Source: Campylobacteraceae bacterium
GTDB lineage: Bacteria > Campylobacterota > Campylobacteria > Campylobacterales > Arcobacteraceae
DNA length: 64,000 nt
Direction: 5' to 3'
NCBI GenBank assembly: GCA_013373175.1
Contig: JABXII010000014.1
Location: forward strand, 124,001 to 188,000
The notes below the pieces were generated by a model that saw only the letters and a list, made by a program, of their open reading frames with translations, made no database searches and was not told where the DNA came from. Made by a program: the position numbers and the translations under genes. This document shows positions 17,869-26,416 of this stretch, piece after piece; positions within the stretch are counted from its first letter, which is position 1, and each line of letters begins with the position of its first letter.

Positions 17869-17982
17869 TAAATAGTTGAATTTTATAGCATTTTACCCCC
17901 AACATATCAGGTTTTTTAGCTATTTTAAAGGTTAGTTAGTATAAAGTTTATTAAATTTTTATCTTACACAAGGAGTTCGTCT

Positions 17983-18258
17983 ATGAACAAAGCTGAATTT
18001 ATTGATGCAGTTGCTGCAAAAGCTGGTCTTTCTAAGAAAGATGCGAAAGGTGCTGTTGATGCAGTATTAGAAACTGTTACAGAAACTTTAGTAAAAAGAG
18101 AATCTGTTAGTTTTATTGGATTTGGAACATTTACAACAGCTGATAGAGCTGAAAGAACTGCAAAAGTTCCTGGAACAGACAAAACTGTTAAAGTTCCTGC
18201 AACAACTGTAGCAAAATTCAAAGTTGGTAAAGCTTTAAAAGAAGCTGTAGCTAAGTAA
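17983..18258 (+). CDS. hup: DNA-binding protein HU
   Basis: A 91-residue HU/IHF family nucleoid protein. MNKAEFIDAVAAKAGLSKKDA and GFGTF (VSFIGFGTFTTADRAERTAKVPGTDK) match the dimerisation core and the beta-arm root; the usual Arg-Asn-Pro tip region reads KVPGTDKTVKVPATTV. AAGGAG lies eight bases before the ATG and a strong terminator follows. Single-gene unit. Confidence 0.95.
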   Translation: MNKAEFIDAVAAKAGLSKKDAKGAVDAVLETVTETLVKRESVSFIGFGTFTTADRAERTAKVPGTDKTVKVPATTVAKFKVGKALKEAVAK

Positions 18259-18280
18259 TCTTACTTTCTATTCAACTTAT

Positions 18281-18312
18281 AAAGGGTTCATCTTAGGATG
18301 AGCCCTTTTTTT
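18281..18312 (+). terminator. Terminator of hup
   Basis: GGGTTCATC and GATGAGCCC pair (with one G-U) around a TTAG loop, flanked by AAA and followed by seven T residues ending at 18312. Confidence 0.9.
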
Positions 18313-18398
18313 ATGCCTTTAATTTCCTTCTAAAAAAAATTATTTTTTACACTTCACATAATCTTTATTTATTTTTATTTATCAGAATCTATAATTTT

Positions 18399-18437
18399 TA
18401 ATTTAGCTATAAAAACGTACTTTTTATAGCTAAATTA
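18399..18437. repeat. Perfect 17-bp inverted repeat upstream of an unknown gene
   Basis: Arms TAATTTAGCTATAAAAA (18399-18415) and its exact complement (18421-18437) flank CGTAC. An AT-only stretch follows (about 18438-18495) with three degenerate copies of ATATAAGTTAT-like sequence. The position, about 70 bases before the 18508 gene, suggests a large operator or an RNA hairpin in its leader. There is no U tract placing it with hup termination, which already has its own terminator. Confidence 0.7.
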
Positions 18438-18507
18438 TAGTTTTATATTAGTTTAATATAAGTTATAATATAGTTATATATAAGTTTTATTATAGAAAGA
18501 AGTAAAA

Positions 18508-19446
18508 ATGAATGATAAAGTAAAGATTTTCAATGATTTAATTTCATGCTTAGATGAAGAAAAACAGCAGTTTACAAAAAAAGATACCTTTGCAAAAAAC
18601 CTTGATTATGTAAAAAAACTATTATTTTCTGGTTTATCAACTAAAAAACAGATTGAAGAATATTCAAAAGAAATACAAACTATTTCAAGAAGTGCATATG
18701 AAAGTTATTGCAAAGAGTATCTAAAAGAAGAGTATGAAAAAGGTTTATTAAACACCCTACTTTTTAGAAATATAAAAACAATTGCTCACTACTTAACTCA
18801 AGAAGAAAATCCAACTTCTTCTAAACTTTATAATAAACTTTTAGAAAGTGGTTCTATAAAACAAGCAAGAAATAAAAAAGATTCATCAATTGATTATCAA
18901 ACTTTTATAACTCTATTAAAAAAGTTTTTAAAAGAGAGAGGTTATGAAAATATTATAGAGTTTGATAAAGAAATTGTACAAGTTAATATTAACAAAAAAG
19001 AAAGTGAAACTTCTCTTGTAGATAATAGTATTGAAGAAGAAACAGATATAAAACTTGAACTTGTAGATGGAACTTTAGAATCTTGTGATAAAAACTTCTT
19101 AAAAAGAAACTTTATTGAGTTTGAAAATAGTTATATTGATAACAATATTAAAGAAAAAAATGTTTATTATATTCAAGCAAGATATATAGATAAAGAGTAT
19201 AGTTTTGAAAAATTTAAAGAGATTATAAAAAACAATAATATTTTAGAAAACTACTCTATTATTATACATAACAACTCAAGTATAGATACAAGACTATATA
19301 TTTATAGATATATAGACAATAAACTTGTTGTTCTAAAAAGTCTAGATGCTGCTTCTTGTGTATTTGAACTTGATGAGCTTATTAGAAGAGGAAGAACAAA
19401 TTTCTTTGAAAAACTTGAAGAACACATAACTTACATCACAAGTTAA
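18508..19446 (+). CDS. Hypothetical protein, 312 aa, helical and charged
   Basis: I do not recognise this protein. The N-terminal 110 residues are Lys/Glu-rich and helical, containing GLSTKKQIEEYSKEIQTISR that could be a helix-turn-helix. An acidic linker (about 165-195, SLVDNSIEEETD) joins a C-terminal part with alternating beta-like stretches (SIIIHNNSSIDTRLYIYRYI). No signal peptide or membrane helix. The preceding large inverted repeat and AT-rich iterated sequence fit an autoregulated DNA-binding protein, but this is inference. Weak ribosome site GAAAGAAG. It stands alone between hup and a sensor kinase. Confidence 0.55.
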   Translation: MNDKVKIFNDLISCLDEEKQQFTKKDTFAKNLDYVKKLLFSGLSTKKQIEEYSKEIQTISRSAYESYCKEYLKEEYEKGLLNTLLFRNIKTIAHYLTQEENPTSSKLYNKLLESGSIKQARNKKDSSIDYQTFITLLKKFLKERGYENIIEFDKEIVQVNINKKESETSLVDNSIEEETDIKLELVDGTLESCDKNFLKRNFIEFENSYIDNNIKEKNVYYIQARYIDKEYSFEKFKEIIKNNNILENYSIIIHNNSSIDTRLYIYRYIDNKLVVLKSLDAASCVFELDELIRRGRTNFFEKLEEHITYITS

Positions 19447-19500
19447 AATTAGATTAAATTTATAAATTTATTATTCTATCTATTGAATAAGATGATATTT

Positions 19501-19524
19501 CTTGTTATTATATATAACAAGGAG
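19501..19524 (+). promoter_or_regulatory. Hairpin occluding part of the Shine-Dalgarno of the sensor kinase gene
   Basis: CTTGTTAT (19501-19508) pairs with ATAACAAG (19514-19521). The Shine-Dalgarno AAGGAG (19519-19524) is half inside the second arm, so folding would limit ribosome access to the ATG at 19531. Confidence 0.4.
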
Positions 19525-19530
19525 TCTATT

Positions 19531-21633
19531 ATGTCTTACATTACTTCTATTAAAAAAAACACTTTTTTATTTCTTGCCACAATAGGAATTATAAATACAT
19601 TCTTAGCAATCATTGTATTTATATACATAAAAAATCAACAAAAAGAACTCTTATATCATTCTAATTTTAATTTAGCAAAAACTGAATTTAGAGAAACAAA
19701 TAAAGCCATAGAATCCGAAATTAGACAATATAAACTCATATTAAGTACTTTAAAAGAAACAAAAGATTTGAATAGACTCTTAAATGGAAACAAAGATACT
19801 ATTAAATATTTAAAAGAAGACTTCTCTGATTTTGTAAAAGCAAGTGAAAATATCTTTCAATTAAGGTTTATTGACGAATTAGGTCAAGAGATAATTAGAA
19901 TAGATAAAGATAATAAGCATATTACTAAAATTGTAACTACCTTACAAAATAAAGCTTCTAGATACTATTTTAAAAAAACTAAGGAAATAAAAAATGGTGA
20001 ATTTTATATATCTGACTTTGATTTAAATATTGAGCATGGGAAAATAGAAGTTCCATTTAAACCTACTATTAGAATTTCAACTCCTATTTATAGAAATAAT
20101 GAGTTTAAAGGTATTATCATTATAAATTTCTTAGCAAGTGATTTAATTAATTTAATAAAAGATAAGGAACAATTCGATGTTTATTTCATGGATAATAATG
20201 GTAATTTCTTACTTCACCCAGATGAAAAAAAGAATTGGAGTACTCAAAGAAAAACAAACTACAAAGTAAAAGATGAAATTCCTTATATTGAAGAATTATT
20301 AAATACTAAACAAAAAGAATCAATAGACAAGAATAAACTATTTTATATAAATAAAGTACATTTTACAGATAATGACTTTTATATAATTTATAGTATTAAA
20401 GAGAATATATACACTAACCACATGAAAGAAAATACAAAAAGTGTCATATCTTTCTTTATTGTAATATTTTTACTTTCAATTCCATTTGTTTTATTAGGTG
20501 CATATTTACAATCAATTAGAATGAGAATCTTAGATAAACTAATAAACAATATTCCATTTCCAATATGCTTAAAAGATAAAAATGGTCTATTTTTAATTGT
20601 AAATGATTCATTAGCAAAACTTTATGGATATAGTTTAAAAGAAGAACTTATAGGAAAGAAATCCTATGATTTTACAGATAAAGACCTTCCTTATACATCA
20701 AAAAGGAAAGATGACTATGTTTTAAAAAAACAAAAACTAAAATTTATTGATACTGTAACTCTTAAAAACAATGAAAAACTATATTATGATACTAGAATTA
20801 TAAAAATGTCATTTTTAGGACTTTTTAATAAAACTTATATACTAGGTGTTGCAATAGATATTACTGCAATGAAAACACTAAATGAAGAGCTTCAAAAGAA
20901 AGTAAATGAAGAGTTAGAGAAAAGATTAAATACAGAAAGAATCTTATCTCAAAAAGCTAAACTTGCTGAAATGGGTAATATGATTGATCACATTATACAT
21001 CAATGGAAACAGCCCTTAAGTATTATAAAAGTAACTTCACAAGCATTAGAAATGAATCTTGAATTTAAAAATCTTTCCGAAGAACAAAGAGCAAATTATA
21101 TAAAAACAATTATTGAGAATGTAGATTTTATGAGTGATACTGCAAATGATTTTAGAAGTTTCTTATCACCTGATAAAATTAAAAGTGAATTTACTATTAA
21201 AGCCTGTACAGATAAAATCTTAAAAATTTTATTCTTAAGATTTAGAAAACAAAAAGTTGAAATAGTAAACAATATTGATATTGATATTAAAATCCATGGA
21301 TATAAAAGTGAATTATCTCAAGTATTATTAAATATATTCAATAATGCACTTGATGCATATAGTGAAAAAGAAGAGATTGAAGATAAAAAGATAATTATAA
21401 ATGCATATGAAAAAGACAAGAATCTTATTCTTGAAATTGAAGATAATGCAGGTGGAATTAAAGAAAAAGCTTTAAATCATGTATTTGAAGATAGATTTAC
21501 TACAAAAGATGACAATGGTACTGGTATTGGACTAACTATTTCAAAAAGAATTATAGAAGAAAGTTTCAAGGGAACAATAGAGATAAAAAATAAAAATAAA
21601 GGAGCAAATGTTCTTATAAAAATACCTATTTGA
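19531..21633 (+). CDS. Membrane sensor histidine kinase with dCache-like and PAS domains
   Basis: A 700-residue kinase. The first helix (residues about 12-32) and a second near 300-325 enclose a periplasmic dCache/LuxQ-like sensor (FRLIDELGQEIIRID-type strands, TPIYRNNEFKGIIIINF). A cytoplasmic PAS domain follows (about 340-445). The phosphoacceptor is His490 in HIIHQWKQPL, then N-box NIFNNALDAYSE, G1 DNAGGI and G2 GTGIGL. No response regulator is adjacent, so it is an orphan. Start ATG 19531 is chosen because AAGGAG precedes it; an in-frame ATG at 19483 would add 16 residues without a ribosome site. Confidence 0.85.
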   Translation: MSYITSIKKNTFLFLATIGIINTFLAIIVFIYIKNQQKELLYHSNFNLAKTEFRETNKAIESEIRQYKLILSTLKETKDLNRLLNGNKDTIKYLKEDFSDFVKASENIFQLRFIDELGQEIIRIDKDNKHITKIVTTLQNKASRYYFKKTKEIKNGEFYISDFDLNIEHGKIEVPFKPTIRISTPIYRNNEFKGIIIINFLASDLINLIKDKEQFDVYFMDNNGNFLLHPDEKKNWSTQRKTNYKVKDEIPYIEELLNTKQKESIDKNKLFYINKVHFTDNDFYIIYSIKENIYTNHMKENTKSVISFFIVIFLLSIPFVLLGAYLQSIRMRILDKLINNIPFPICLKDKNGLFLIVNDSLAKLYGYSLKEELIGKKSYDFTDKDLPYTSKRKDDYVLKKQKLKFIDTVTLKNNEKLYYDTRIIKMSFLGLFNKTYILGVAIDITAMKTLNEELQKKVNEELEKRLNTERILSQKAKLAEMGNMIDHIIHQWKQPLSIIKVTSQALEMNLEFKNLSEEQRANYIKTIIENVDFMSDTANDFRSFLSPDKIKSEFTIKACTDKILKILFLRFRKQKVEIVNNIDIDIKIHGYKSELSQVLLNIFNNALDAYSEKEEIEDKKIIINAYEKDKNLILEIEDNAGGIKEKALNHVFEDRFTTKDDNGTGIGLTISKRIIEESFKGTIEIKNKNKGANVLIKIPI

Positions 21634-21644
21634 GAAACATAAAA

Positions 21645-21983
21645 TTAAATGTTTAACTTCTTTTCCATTAAATAAGGATAAGAAATATCTGCATTACTAC
21701 TATTTGTAAAACCAAACTTTTTATAAAAAGTAATTAATTTTTCTAGCTTTAATCCATTTGAATCTAAAGGAAGAGGATTTAAATAAATCTTTTTATATTT
21801 AATCTCTTTAGAGATATATTCTAATATACCTTTTAATGTTTTCGTTGCATACTTTTGATTTCTAAAAGCTGGTAATGTTTTTATTATTTCAAGGGTTAAG
21901 ACATCATTATTTATACTTAAATTCCCAAATGATATATCATTATTATTAAACAATATTTTATCTTTCTTTTTTAAGATTTTCAT
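21645..21983 (-). CDS. Small GNAT-family N-acetyltransferase
   Basis: A 112-residue protein with a GNAT core: a strand LTLEIIKTLPAFRNQKYATKTL containing the acetyl-CoA pyrophosphate loop (R-x-Q-x-x-A variant of Q/RxxGxG/A) and the C-terminal LEKLITFYKKFGFT motif. Substrate unknown. ATG 21983 is selected because AAGGG lies six bases upstream; a TTG six bases earlier has no ribosome site. It converges with the sensor kinase gene. Confidence 0.7.
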   Translation of the reverse strand: MKILKKKDKILFNNNDISFGNLSINNDVLTLEIIKTLPAFRNQKYATKTLKGILEYISKEIKYKKIYLNPLPLDSNGLKLEKLITFYKKFGFTNSSNADISYPYLMEKKLNI

Positions 21984-22178
21984 ACACAACCCTTATTTAG
22001 ATAAATAATAATATCATTTTTTAATACAATATGCAAATTTTTGATATCAGAAAAATTATTTTATATTTTTAAATATTCTAGACAATAAAATTATTTTTGT
22101 TATAAAACTAGTTACTAGGCTTAATTTTACTTTAAATAAAAGAGTAATACAATTTGTTATATACCTAAGGAGGAAGTT

Positions 22179-23006
22179 ATGCAAATCAATAATGTACAAC
22201 TTGACCAATCGCCTTATATAAACTTAAATCAGTCGCTAAATAGAATCGCTAGTGGAAAAGAGATTACTAGTGCAGCAGATGATGCTTCATCATTAGCTAT
22301 TTCAGATCAGCTACGGACAGAAGCAAGTGGAATATCTCAATCTATTGATAACATAAATAGTGGTTTAGCTTCACTGCAAATTGCTGATAAATCAATTAGT
22401 GAGCAATCTAATATTCTAGATACTGTAAAAGAAAAACTATTACAAGCATCTACTGATACAACATCTCAAGAAGGAAGAGAACAAATATTAACTGAAATCA
22501 AAGACTTATTAGAAAACTTTGATGATATTGCAGCTAGTACTAATTATAATGAACAAACACTACTACAAAATGCTAGTGATGATAAAAGTGCTAGTGAAAG
22601 TCTGCAATTTCAGTCAGGAACTTCTTCTGAAGATGTAATAGAAACACCTTCTATTCAATCAAATACTGTAGGAGTGGGATTAGAAACTCTAATAAATCAA
22701 GATCCTTCTTCCTTTGATGCAAGTACTGCAAGAGCATACTTAGGGGATGTTGATAGTGCTTTAACAACATTAAATGATTATAGAGGGGATTTAGGTTCTT
22801 CTCAAAATCAACTTCAAAGTTCGGGAAGTAATCTAATTTCACAATATACTTCTACAAGAGATGCTCTTTCTACAATATCTGATTTAGATTATACTTCAGA
22901 GATAACAAACTTTAACAAGCAAAATATTTTAGCTCAAATAGGAGCTTATGGAGCAGCACAGTCAAATAATATAAATCAAAATATTGTGACTAGACTGTTA
23001 ACATAA
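22179..23006 (+). CDS. Flagellin, short form
   Basis: A 275-residue flagellin with the conserved N-terminal helix pattern LNRIASGKEITSAADDASSLAISDQLR and the C-terminal SEITNFNKQNILAQIGAYGAAQSNNINQNI. The N-terminus has fewer residues before the SGK element than typical flagellins, and the central variable domain is very small, giving essentially only D0/D1. No Cys. A near-perfect AAGGAGG sits just before the ATG, expected for a highly translated filament protein. I could not identify a convincing sigma-28 or sigma-54 promoter in the 170 bases upstream. Confidence 0.88.
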   Translation: MQINNVQLDQSPYINLNQSLNRIASGKEITSAADDASSLAISDQLRTEASGISQSIDNINSGLASLQIADKSISEQSNILDTVKEKLLQASTDTTSQEGREQILTEIKDLLENFDDIAASTNYNEQTLLQNASDDKSASESLQFQSGTSSEDVIETPSIQSNTVGVGLETLINQDPSSFDASTARAYLGDVDSALTTLNDYRGDLGSSQNQLQSSGSNLISQYTSTRDALSTISDLDYTSEITNFNKQNILAQIGAYGAAQSNNINQNIVTRLLT

Positions 23007-23028
23007 AGCTAAGGGAGACCTTAGCTTT
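23005..23028. terminator. Hairpin between flagellin and convergent gene
   Basis: AAAGCTAAGG (23005-23014) pairs perfectly with CCTTAGCTTT (23019-23028) around GAGA. It overlaps the flagellin stop region and serves the convergent gene end; the U tracts are short on both sides. Confidence 0.6.
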
Positions 23029-23548
23029 AAAAACTTATTGAGTGAGTGATTTTTACTCTTTTTTTAGGTCTTTTTGTAACTTTATAGTGTTCCACACCTT
23101 TGTAAACAAAATAGTTTTTATATCCTGTAATAACTTTTCTTTCAACATTTTTATATGTATCATAGCACTCTGTAGTAGTAACATAACTATAATTTGAGTT
23201 ATCACTGTGATAGTTATTTCTAATCTCATGGGCTACTTTCCCACCTAAAAGACCTCCTACAATTTGAGCGGCAACTCTACCATTACCTTTACCAACTTGA
23301 CTTCCTAGTACTGCACCTGCTGCTACACCAACTAAAGTATCAATTCCTAAGCTATCACTTCTTACAGAAGATGAGTTATAGTCTCTAACTCTTTTTCTTA
23401 CTTTATCACACTGTCTTTGTGGTTCTTGTTCATATACATATTCATAAATAGGTTCAGAGTATCTTACTTTTGCGAAATCATGAAACCTATCACCACCCGC
23501 AAAAAGAGAACTTACTATAAATGTTGTTGCTAATAATAACTTTTTCAT
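23027..23548 (-). CDS. Glycine-zipper 2TM-domain envelope protein
   Basis: A 173-residue exported protein: signal peptide MKKLLLATTFIVSSLFAGG, a mid-protein glycine zipper (LVGVAAGAVLGSQVGKGNG then AQIVGGLLGGKVAHEI) typical of Rickettsia 17-kDa-antigen-like proteins, and flanking Tyr-rich segments with a cysteine on each side (QRQCDKV, TTECYDT). No lipobox, so probably periplasmic or outer-membrane associated. Last gene of a minus-strand run; AAAAGG precedes its start. Confidence 0.75.
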   Translation of the reverse strand: MKKLLLATTFIVSSLFAGGDRFHDFAKVRYSEPIYEYVYEQEPQRQCDKVRKRVRDYNSSSVRSDSLGIDTLVGVAAGAVLGSQVGKGNGRVAAQIVGGLLGGKVAHEIRNNYHSDNSNYSYVTTTECYDTYKNVERKVITGYKNYFVYKGVEHYKVTKRPKKRVKITHSISF

Positions 23549-23586
23549 AATAAAACCTTTTAAAGACCTAAAATAAGTTTAGGTTA

Positions 23587-23892
23587 CTATTTTAAGTTAC
23601 TGATATGTTCAGCAACTGCTTTAATATCTGCATCTGAAAGTCTGGCTACTTGCCCTTTCATTACACCTTTCATAACTGAACCATAAGAACCATCTTTATA
23701 ACCTTTTAAGGCTGCAACTGTTTTTTCAACATCCCAACCTTTGATAACAGCTGATTTTCCTAAAGCATGTTTTTCAGCATTTGCACCATGGCATCCAGCA
23801 CATGAAGTATAAATTTTAGCTCCATCACTTGCAAATAAAGTTGTTCCTGCAATTACTGCTAAGCTTATTAAGATTTTTTTTGTAGTTTTCAT
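23587..23892 (-). CDS. Cytochrome c553-type monohaem cytochrome
   Basis: A 101-residue periplasmic cytochrome: signal peptide, haem-binding CAGCH, and SVMKGVMKGQVARLSDADIKAVAEHI providing the axial Met. It closely parallels the protein encoded at 6894-7169 (both have HGAN, GYKDGSYG and MKGxMK), so they are paralogues. It has a 71-base upstream gap, so it may have its own promoter rather than depending on the two-component operon before it. AAGGAG precedes the ATG. Confidence 0.88.
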   Translation of the reverse strand: MKTTKKILISLAVIAGTTLFASDGAKIYTSCAGCHGANAEKHALGKSAVIKGWDVEKTVAALKGYKDGSYGSVMKGVMKGQVARLSDADIKAVAEHISNLK

Positions 23893-23963
23893 ATTAAACT
23901 CCTTAATTTTTATAAAAGAAGTATAAATATTAATCGTGAAGTGATTGTGAAAGATTTATTTTA

Positions 23964-24296
23964 CTATTTTAGTTTTCCAAATACTTTATATTTATCCCAA
24001 TAAATATCTAGTGCTTTATTCAAATCATCTTTATTTAAAGTAGTAGCTTTTTTTACCCCAAACCTTTTTATAAAGGCTTCTGGCATAATTGTAGTATCTT
24101 TTGAAGGATTATTTAAATAGTTAGTCATAGCCTCTTTTACACTACGTTGGCTACTATATTTTAAAAGATACCTATAAAAATACTTATCAATAGTAACTGG
24201 AAGTTTGTTATGACAAGATACACAATTATTTTCATAAATATCATTTGCATTTAAAAATATAGATAATGAAAAAAGAATAAAAACTATTTTTGCCAT
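23964..24296 (-). CDS. Small monohaem c-type cytochrome in the two-component operon
   Basis: A 110-residue exported protein: signal peptide (IVFILFSLSIFLNA), one CVSCH haem motif close after it, and a helical remainder with METs in TIMPEAFIKRFG as possible axial ligand. Its start lies 13 bases inside the end of the histidine-kinase gene, so it is translated from the same mRNA. It could relay electrons or act as periplasmic redox partner or sensor of the kinase; this is contextual inference only. Confidence 0.75.
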   Translation of the reverse strand: MAKIVFILFSLSIFLNANDIYENNCVSCHNKLPVTIDKYFYRYLLKYSSQRSVKEAMTNYLNNPSKDTTIMPEAFIKRFGVKKATTLNKDDLNKALDIYWDKYKVFGKLK

Positions 24297-25477
24297 ATTA
24301 CTTCCATTTTAGTTCCAACCTTTTCTTGGGATTGAACATTAATTTTAAGATTATACTCTTTTGCAATCATTGAAACAATATTTAAACCTATTCCAAATCC
24401 CCCTACACTCTTATCAAATCGTGTATATCTTTCAAATAGATGCTCAACTTGAGCTTTACTCATACCTTTCCCACTATCTTCAATAATAAAAGAAGTTTCA
24501 TCTAAAAAGAGTTTTATGCTCCCTTTTACTTTATTATATTTTATAGCATTTGAAAGAAGATTATCTATAAGTTTTGATATCTTTTTATTATCACAGAAGA
24601 TAAAAACATCATCTTTAATTGAAGTTTCTATCTCTATTTTTTTTACATCAGCAAGGGTTTTAAAGTAATCAACTCTTTGTTTTACTATTTTTGAAAGATT
24701 AATATTTTCATCTTGAGAAATAATCTTATTATTTAAAGTAAGGTAAGTTAAATCTTCATAGATATTAGAGATAGTTTTAGCCCCTGTATCTATTCTTTTT
24801 ATTTTTCTAGCTAACTTTTCATCTAAAGAATCAATATCTATCATTTCTATATTTGTAATTACGGCAGAAACAGGAGTATTTAGTTCATGTGTTGTATCTT
24901 TTATAAATCTATCAAGTAAATGTAAAGCATCACGCATTGGTTTTAGAAATAGTTTTAATAAAAAATACCCAAGAAAAACCATAAAAGTAAAAGCTATTAA
25001 AATAAATAATGCAATCTCTTTTTTTAACTTTTCAAACCACAATAAATCATCATCTATTTCTAAAACCACATATTTGGCACCTAAATAATAAGATTCAGGT
25101 TGTTCAACAAAATGTATTTTTGAATCAGTAGTATAAACTTCGCTATTAAAATCAACTTTTTTTGACTGTAAAGTTGAGAAGATAAGCTTTCTATCACTAT
25201 CGTAAATTGCTGAATTGAATTTTTCATCCCTTGGATAAAATTTATATTTATCAAAATTGATATGCAAATCTTTTAATCTAAATATTAATTCATTAGAATA
25301 GTCTTGCATCAAGGCTCTTTTTTCTTGAAGCATTAAATCTTTTTGAAAAGAGTAATATAAAAAAGAAATAAATAACAAGATAACTATTGTAAAAAAAGAG
25401 TATAGAGTTAAGAAGCCTAAAAGGGTCTTCTTCTCACTTTGAGTTAAATCTATATCCAAGCTTTTTAAGACTAACAA
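24284..25477 (-). CDS. Sensor histidine kinase of the 23964-26323 operon
   Basis: A kinase of about 397 residues: helix one at 20-43, a periplasmic sensor of about 105 residues, helix two near 150-172, then HisKA with the acceptor His197 in DTTHELNTP and a HATPase domain (LLSNAIKYNK, DSGKGMS, GGFGIGLNIV). Its cognate regulator is upstream, overlapping by 44 bases if the TTG at 25477 is the start; TTG 25459 is an alternative. Neither has a clear ribosome site, suggesting coupling to the regulator gene. Confidence 0.82.
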   Translation of the reverse strand: MLVLKSLDIDLTQSEKKTLLGFLTLYSFFTIVILLFISFLYYSFQKDLMLQEKRALMQDYSNELIFRLKDLHINFDKYKFYPRDEKFNSAIYDSDRKLIFSTLQSKKVDFNSEVYTTDSKIHFVEQPESYYLGAKYVVLEIDDDLLWFEKLKKEIALFILIAFTFMVFLGYFLLKLFLKPMRDALHLLDRFIKDTTHELNTPVSAVITNIEMIDIDSLDEKLARKIKRIDTGAKTISNIYEDLTYLTLNNKIISQDENINLSKIVKQRVDYFKTLADVKKIEIETSIKDDVFIFCDNKKISKLIDNLLSNAIKYNKVKGSIKLFLDETSFIIEDSGKGMSKAQVEHLFERYTRFDKSVGGFGIGLNIVSMIAKEYNLKINVQSQEKVGTKMEVIWQK

Positions 25478-26102
25478 TTTTATCTTTTCCTAGAATTTTT
25501 CGTAAGTTTTTAATATATGTTCGAAGTGAATTATCACTTGGTTCCTCATCATAATCCCAAACATTTTCAAAAATTCTTTCATGACTTAGTAATTCATCAC
25601 TATTTTGTAAAAAGAATTTTAATAGTTTTAGTTCCTTAAGATTTAAAGGAACTGTCTCATTATTTTTAATTAGTTCATTATTTTGAGTACTAAATTTTAT
25701 TTCATCACTTATTTGAACAAACTCTTGCTTTTGAGAATACTCTCTTTTTATAATAGTTTGTACTCTAAGAAGTAACTCTTTTAATTCAAAAGGTTTTCTA
25801 ATGTAATCATCACAACCACTTTCAAACCCTTCTTCTAAAGAGTCCATTGAGTTTAAAGATGTAATAAAGATAGCAGGTGTTTTATTCCCTTCATTTCGAA
25901 CTTGCTTTAAAAGTTCAAAACCATTCATTGAAGGGACATTTACATCAAGTAAGAAAAGATCAAAACTTTGCTCATAAATAAGCTCATTTGCTTCATCTCC
26001 ATCATATGCAGCTATTATCTCAAAACCCTGCTCCTCAAAATAATCAATAACCGTTTCGCTAAGTGTTAAATCATCTTCTAGAAGTAATAATTTTGTTTTC
26101 AT
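25434..26102 (-). CDS. OmpR-family response regulator
   Basis: A 222-residue two-domain regulator. The receiver has the acidic pocket EDD (residues 9-11), phosphoacceptor Asp53 (LFLLDVNVPSMNG), and the conserved Lys in YIRKPFEL. The C-terminal winged helix ends SDNSLRTYIKNLRKILGKDKIVSLKKLGYRF. It starts at an ATG sharing one base with the stop of the preceding small gene (TAATG) and is followed by its kinase. Targets unknown; the operon itself is a natural candidate. Confidence 0.88.
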   Translation of the reverse strand: MKTKLLLLEDDLTLSETVIDYFEEQGFEIIAAYDGDEANELIYEQSFDLFLLDVNVPSMNGFELLKQVRNEGNKTPAIFITSLNSMDSLEEGFESGCDDYIRKPFELKELLLRVQTIIKREYSQKQEFVQISDEIKFSTQNNELIKNNETVPLNLKELKLLKFFLQNSDELLSHERIFENVWDYDEEPSDNSLRTYIKNLRKILGKDKIVSLKKLGYRFNSK

Positions 26103-26323
26103 TATCTCTTCATCTTTTTTAAATTCTTTTTATACATAGATTTTTCTTTTGGAGTCATAGTAGAAACTCTACTTTTCAATTCATTTTGGAACTTCGTTTT
26201 ATTTTTCTTATCAACATAACCCATTATAGAAATAAGTTCTTGTGTACTCATTTCAGAAAAATTCTCTGCTTGAGCAAATGTAGCGAAAAGTGCAATAATT
26301 AAAATACTTAAGTGTTTTCTCAT
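26102..26323 (-). CDS. Small periplasmic protein, DUF1104-like
   Basis: A 73-residue protein: signal peptide MRKHLSILIIALFATFAQA, then FSEMSTQELISIMGYVDKKNK and a helical Lys-rich tail (TMTPKEKSMYKKNLKKMK). The pattern resembles the Campylobacterota DUF1104 family. It is the first gene of the two-component operon, and small periplasmic proteins in that position often modulate the kinase (compare CpxP/Spy-like logic), though no sequence evidence proves it. Confidence 0.6.
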   Translation of the reverse strand: MRKHLSILIIALFATFAQAENFSEMSTQELISIMGYVDKKNKTKFQNELKSRVSTMTPKEKSMYKKNLKKMKR

Positions 26324-26416
26324 ATACTATTCTCTTAAATAATTTTTGATATGATAACATATTAATTGTAGAAAAATCGTAAACAAACTATTATAAAACA
26401 TAAAAAAGAGAGATAT

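Noticed and set aside
22007-22178. Sigma-28 or sigma-54 promoter for the flagellin
   Set aside because: No spacing-correct consensus found; fragments such as TTGATATC were too weak to report.
23566-23584. Seven-base hairpin (ACCTAAA/TTTAGGT) as terminator of the second c553 gene
   Set aside because: Short AT-rich stem without a U tract and overlapping the leader of the next gene; not convincing.
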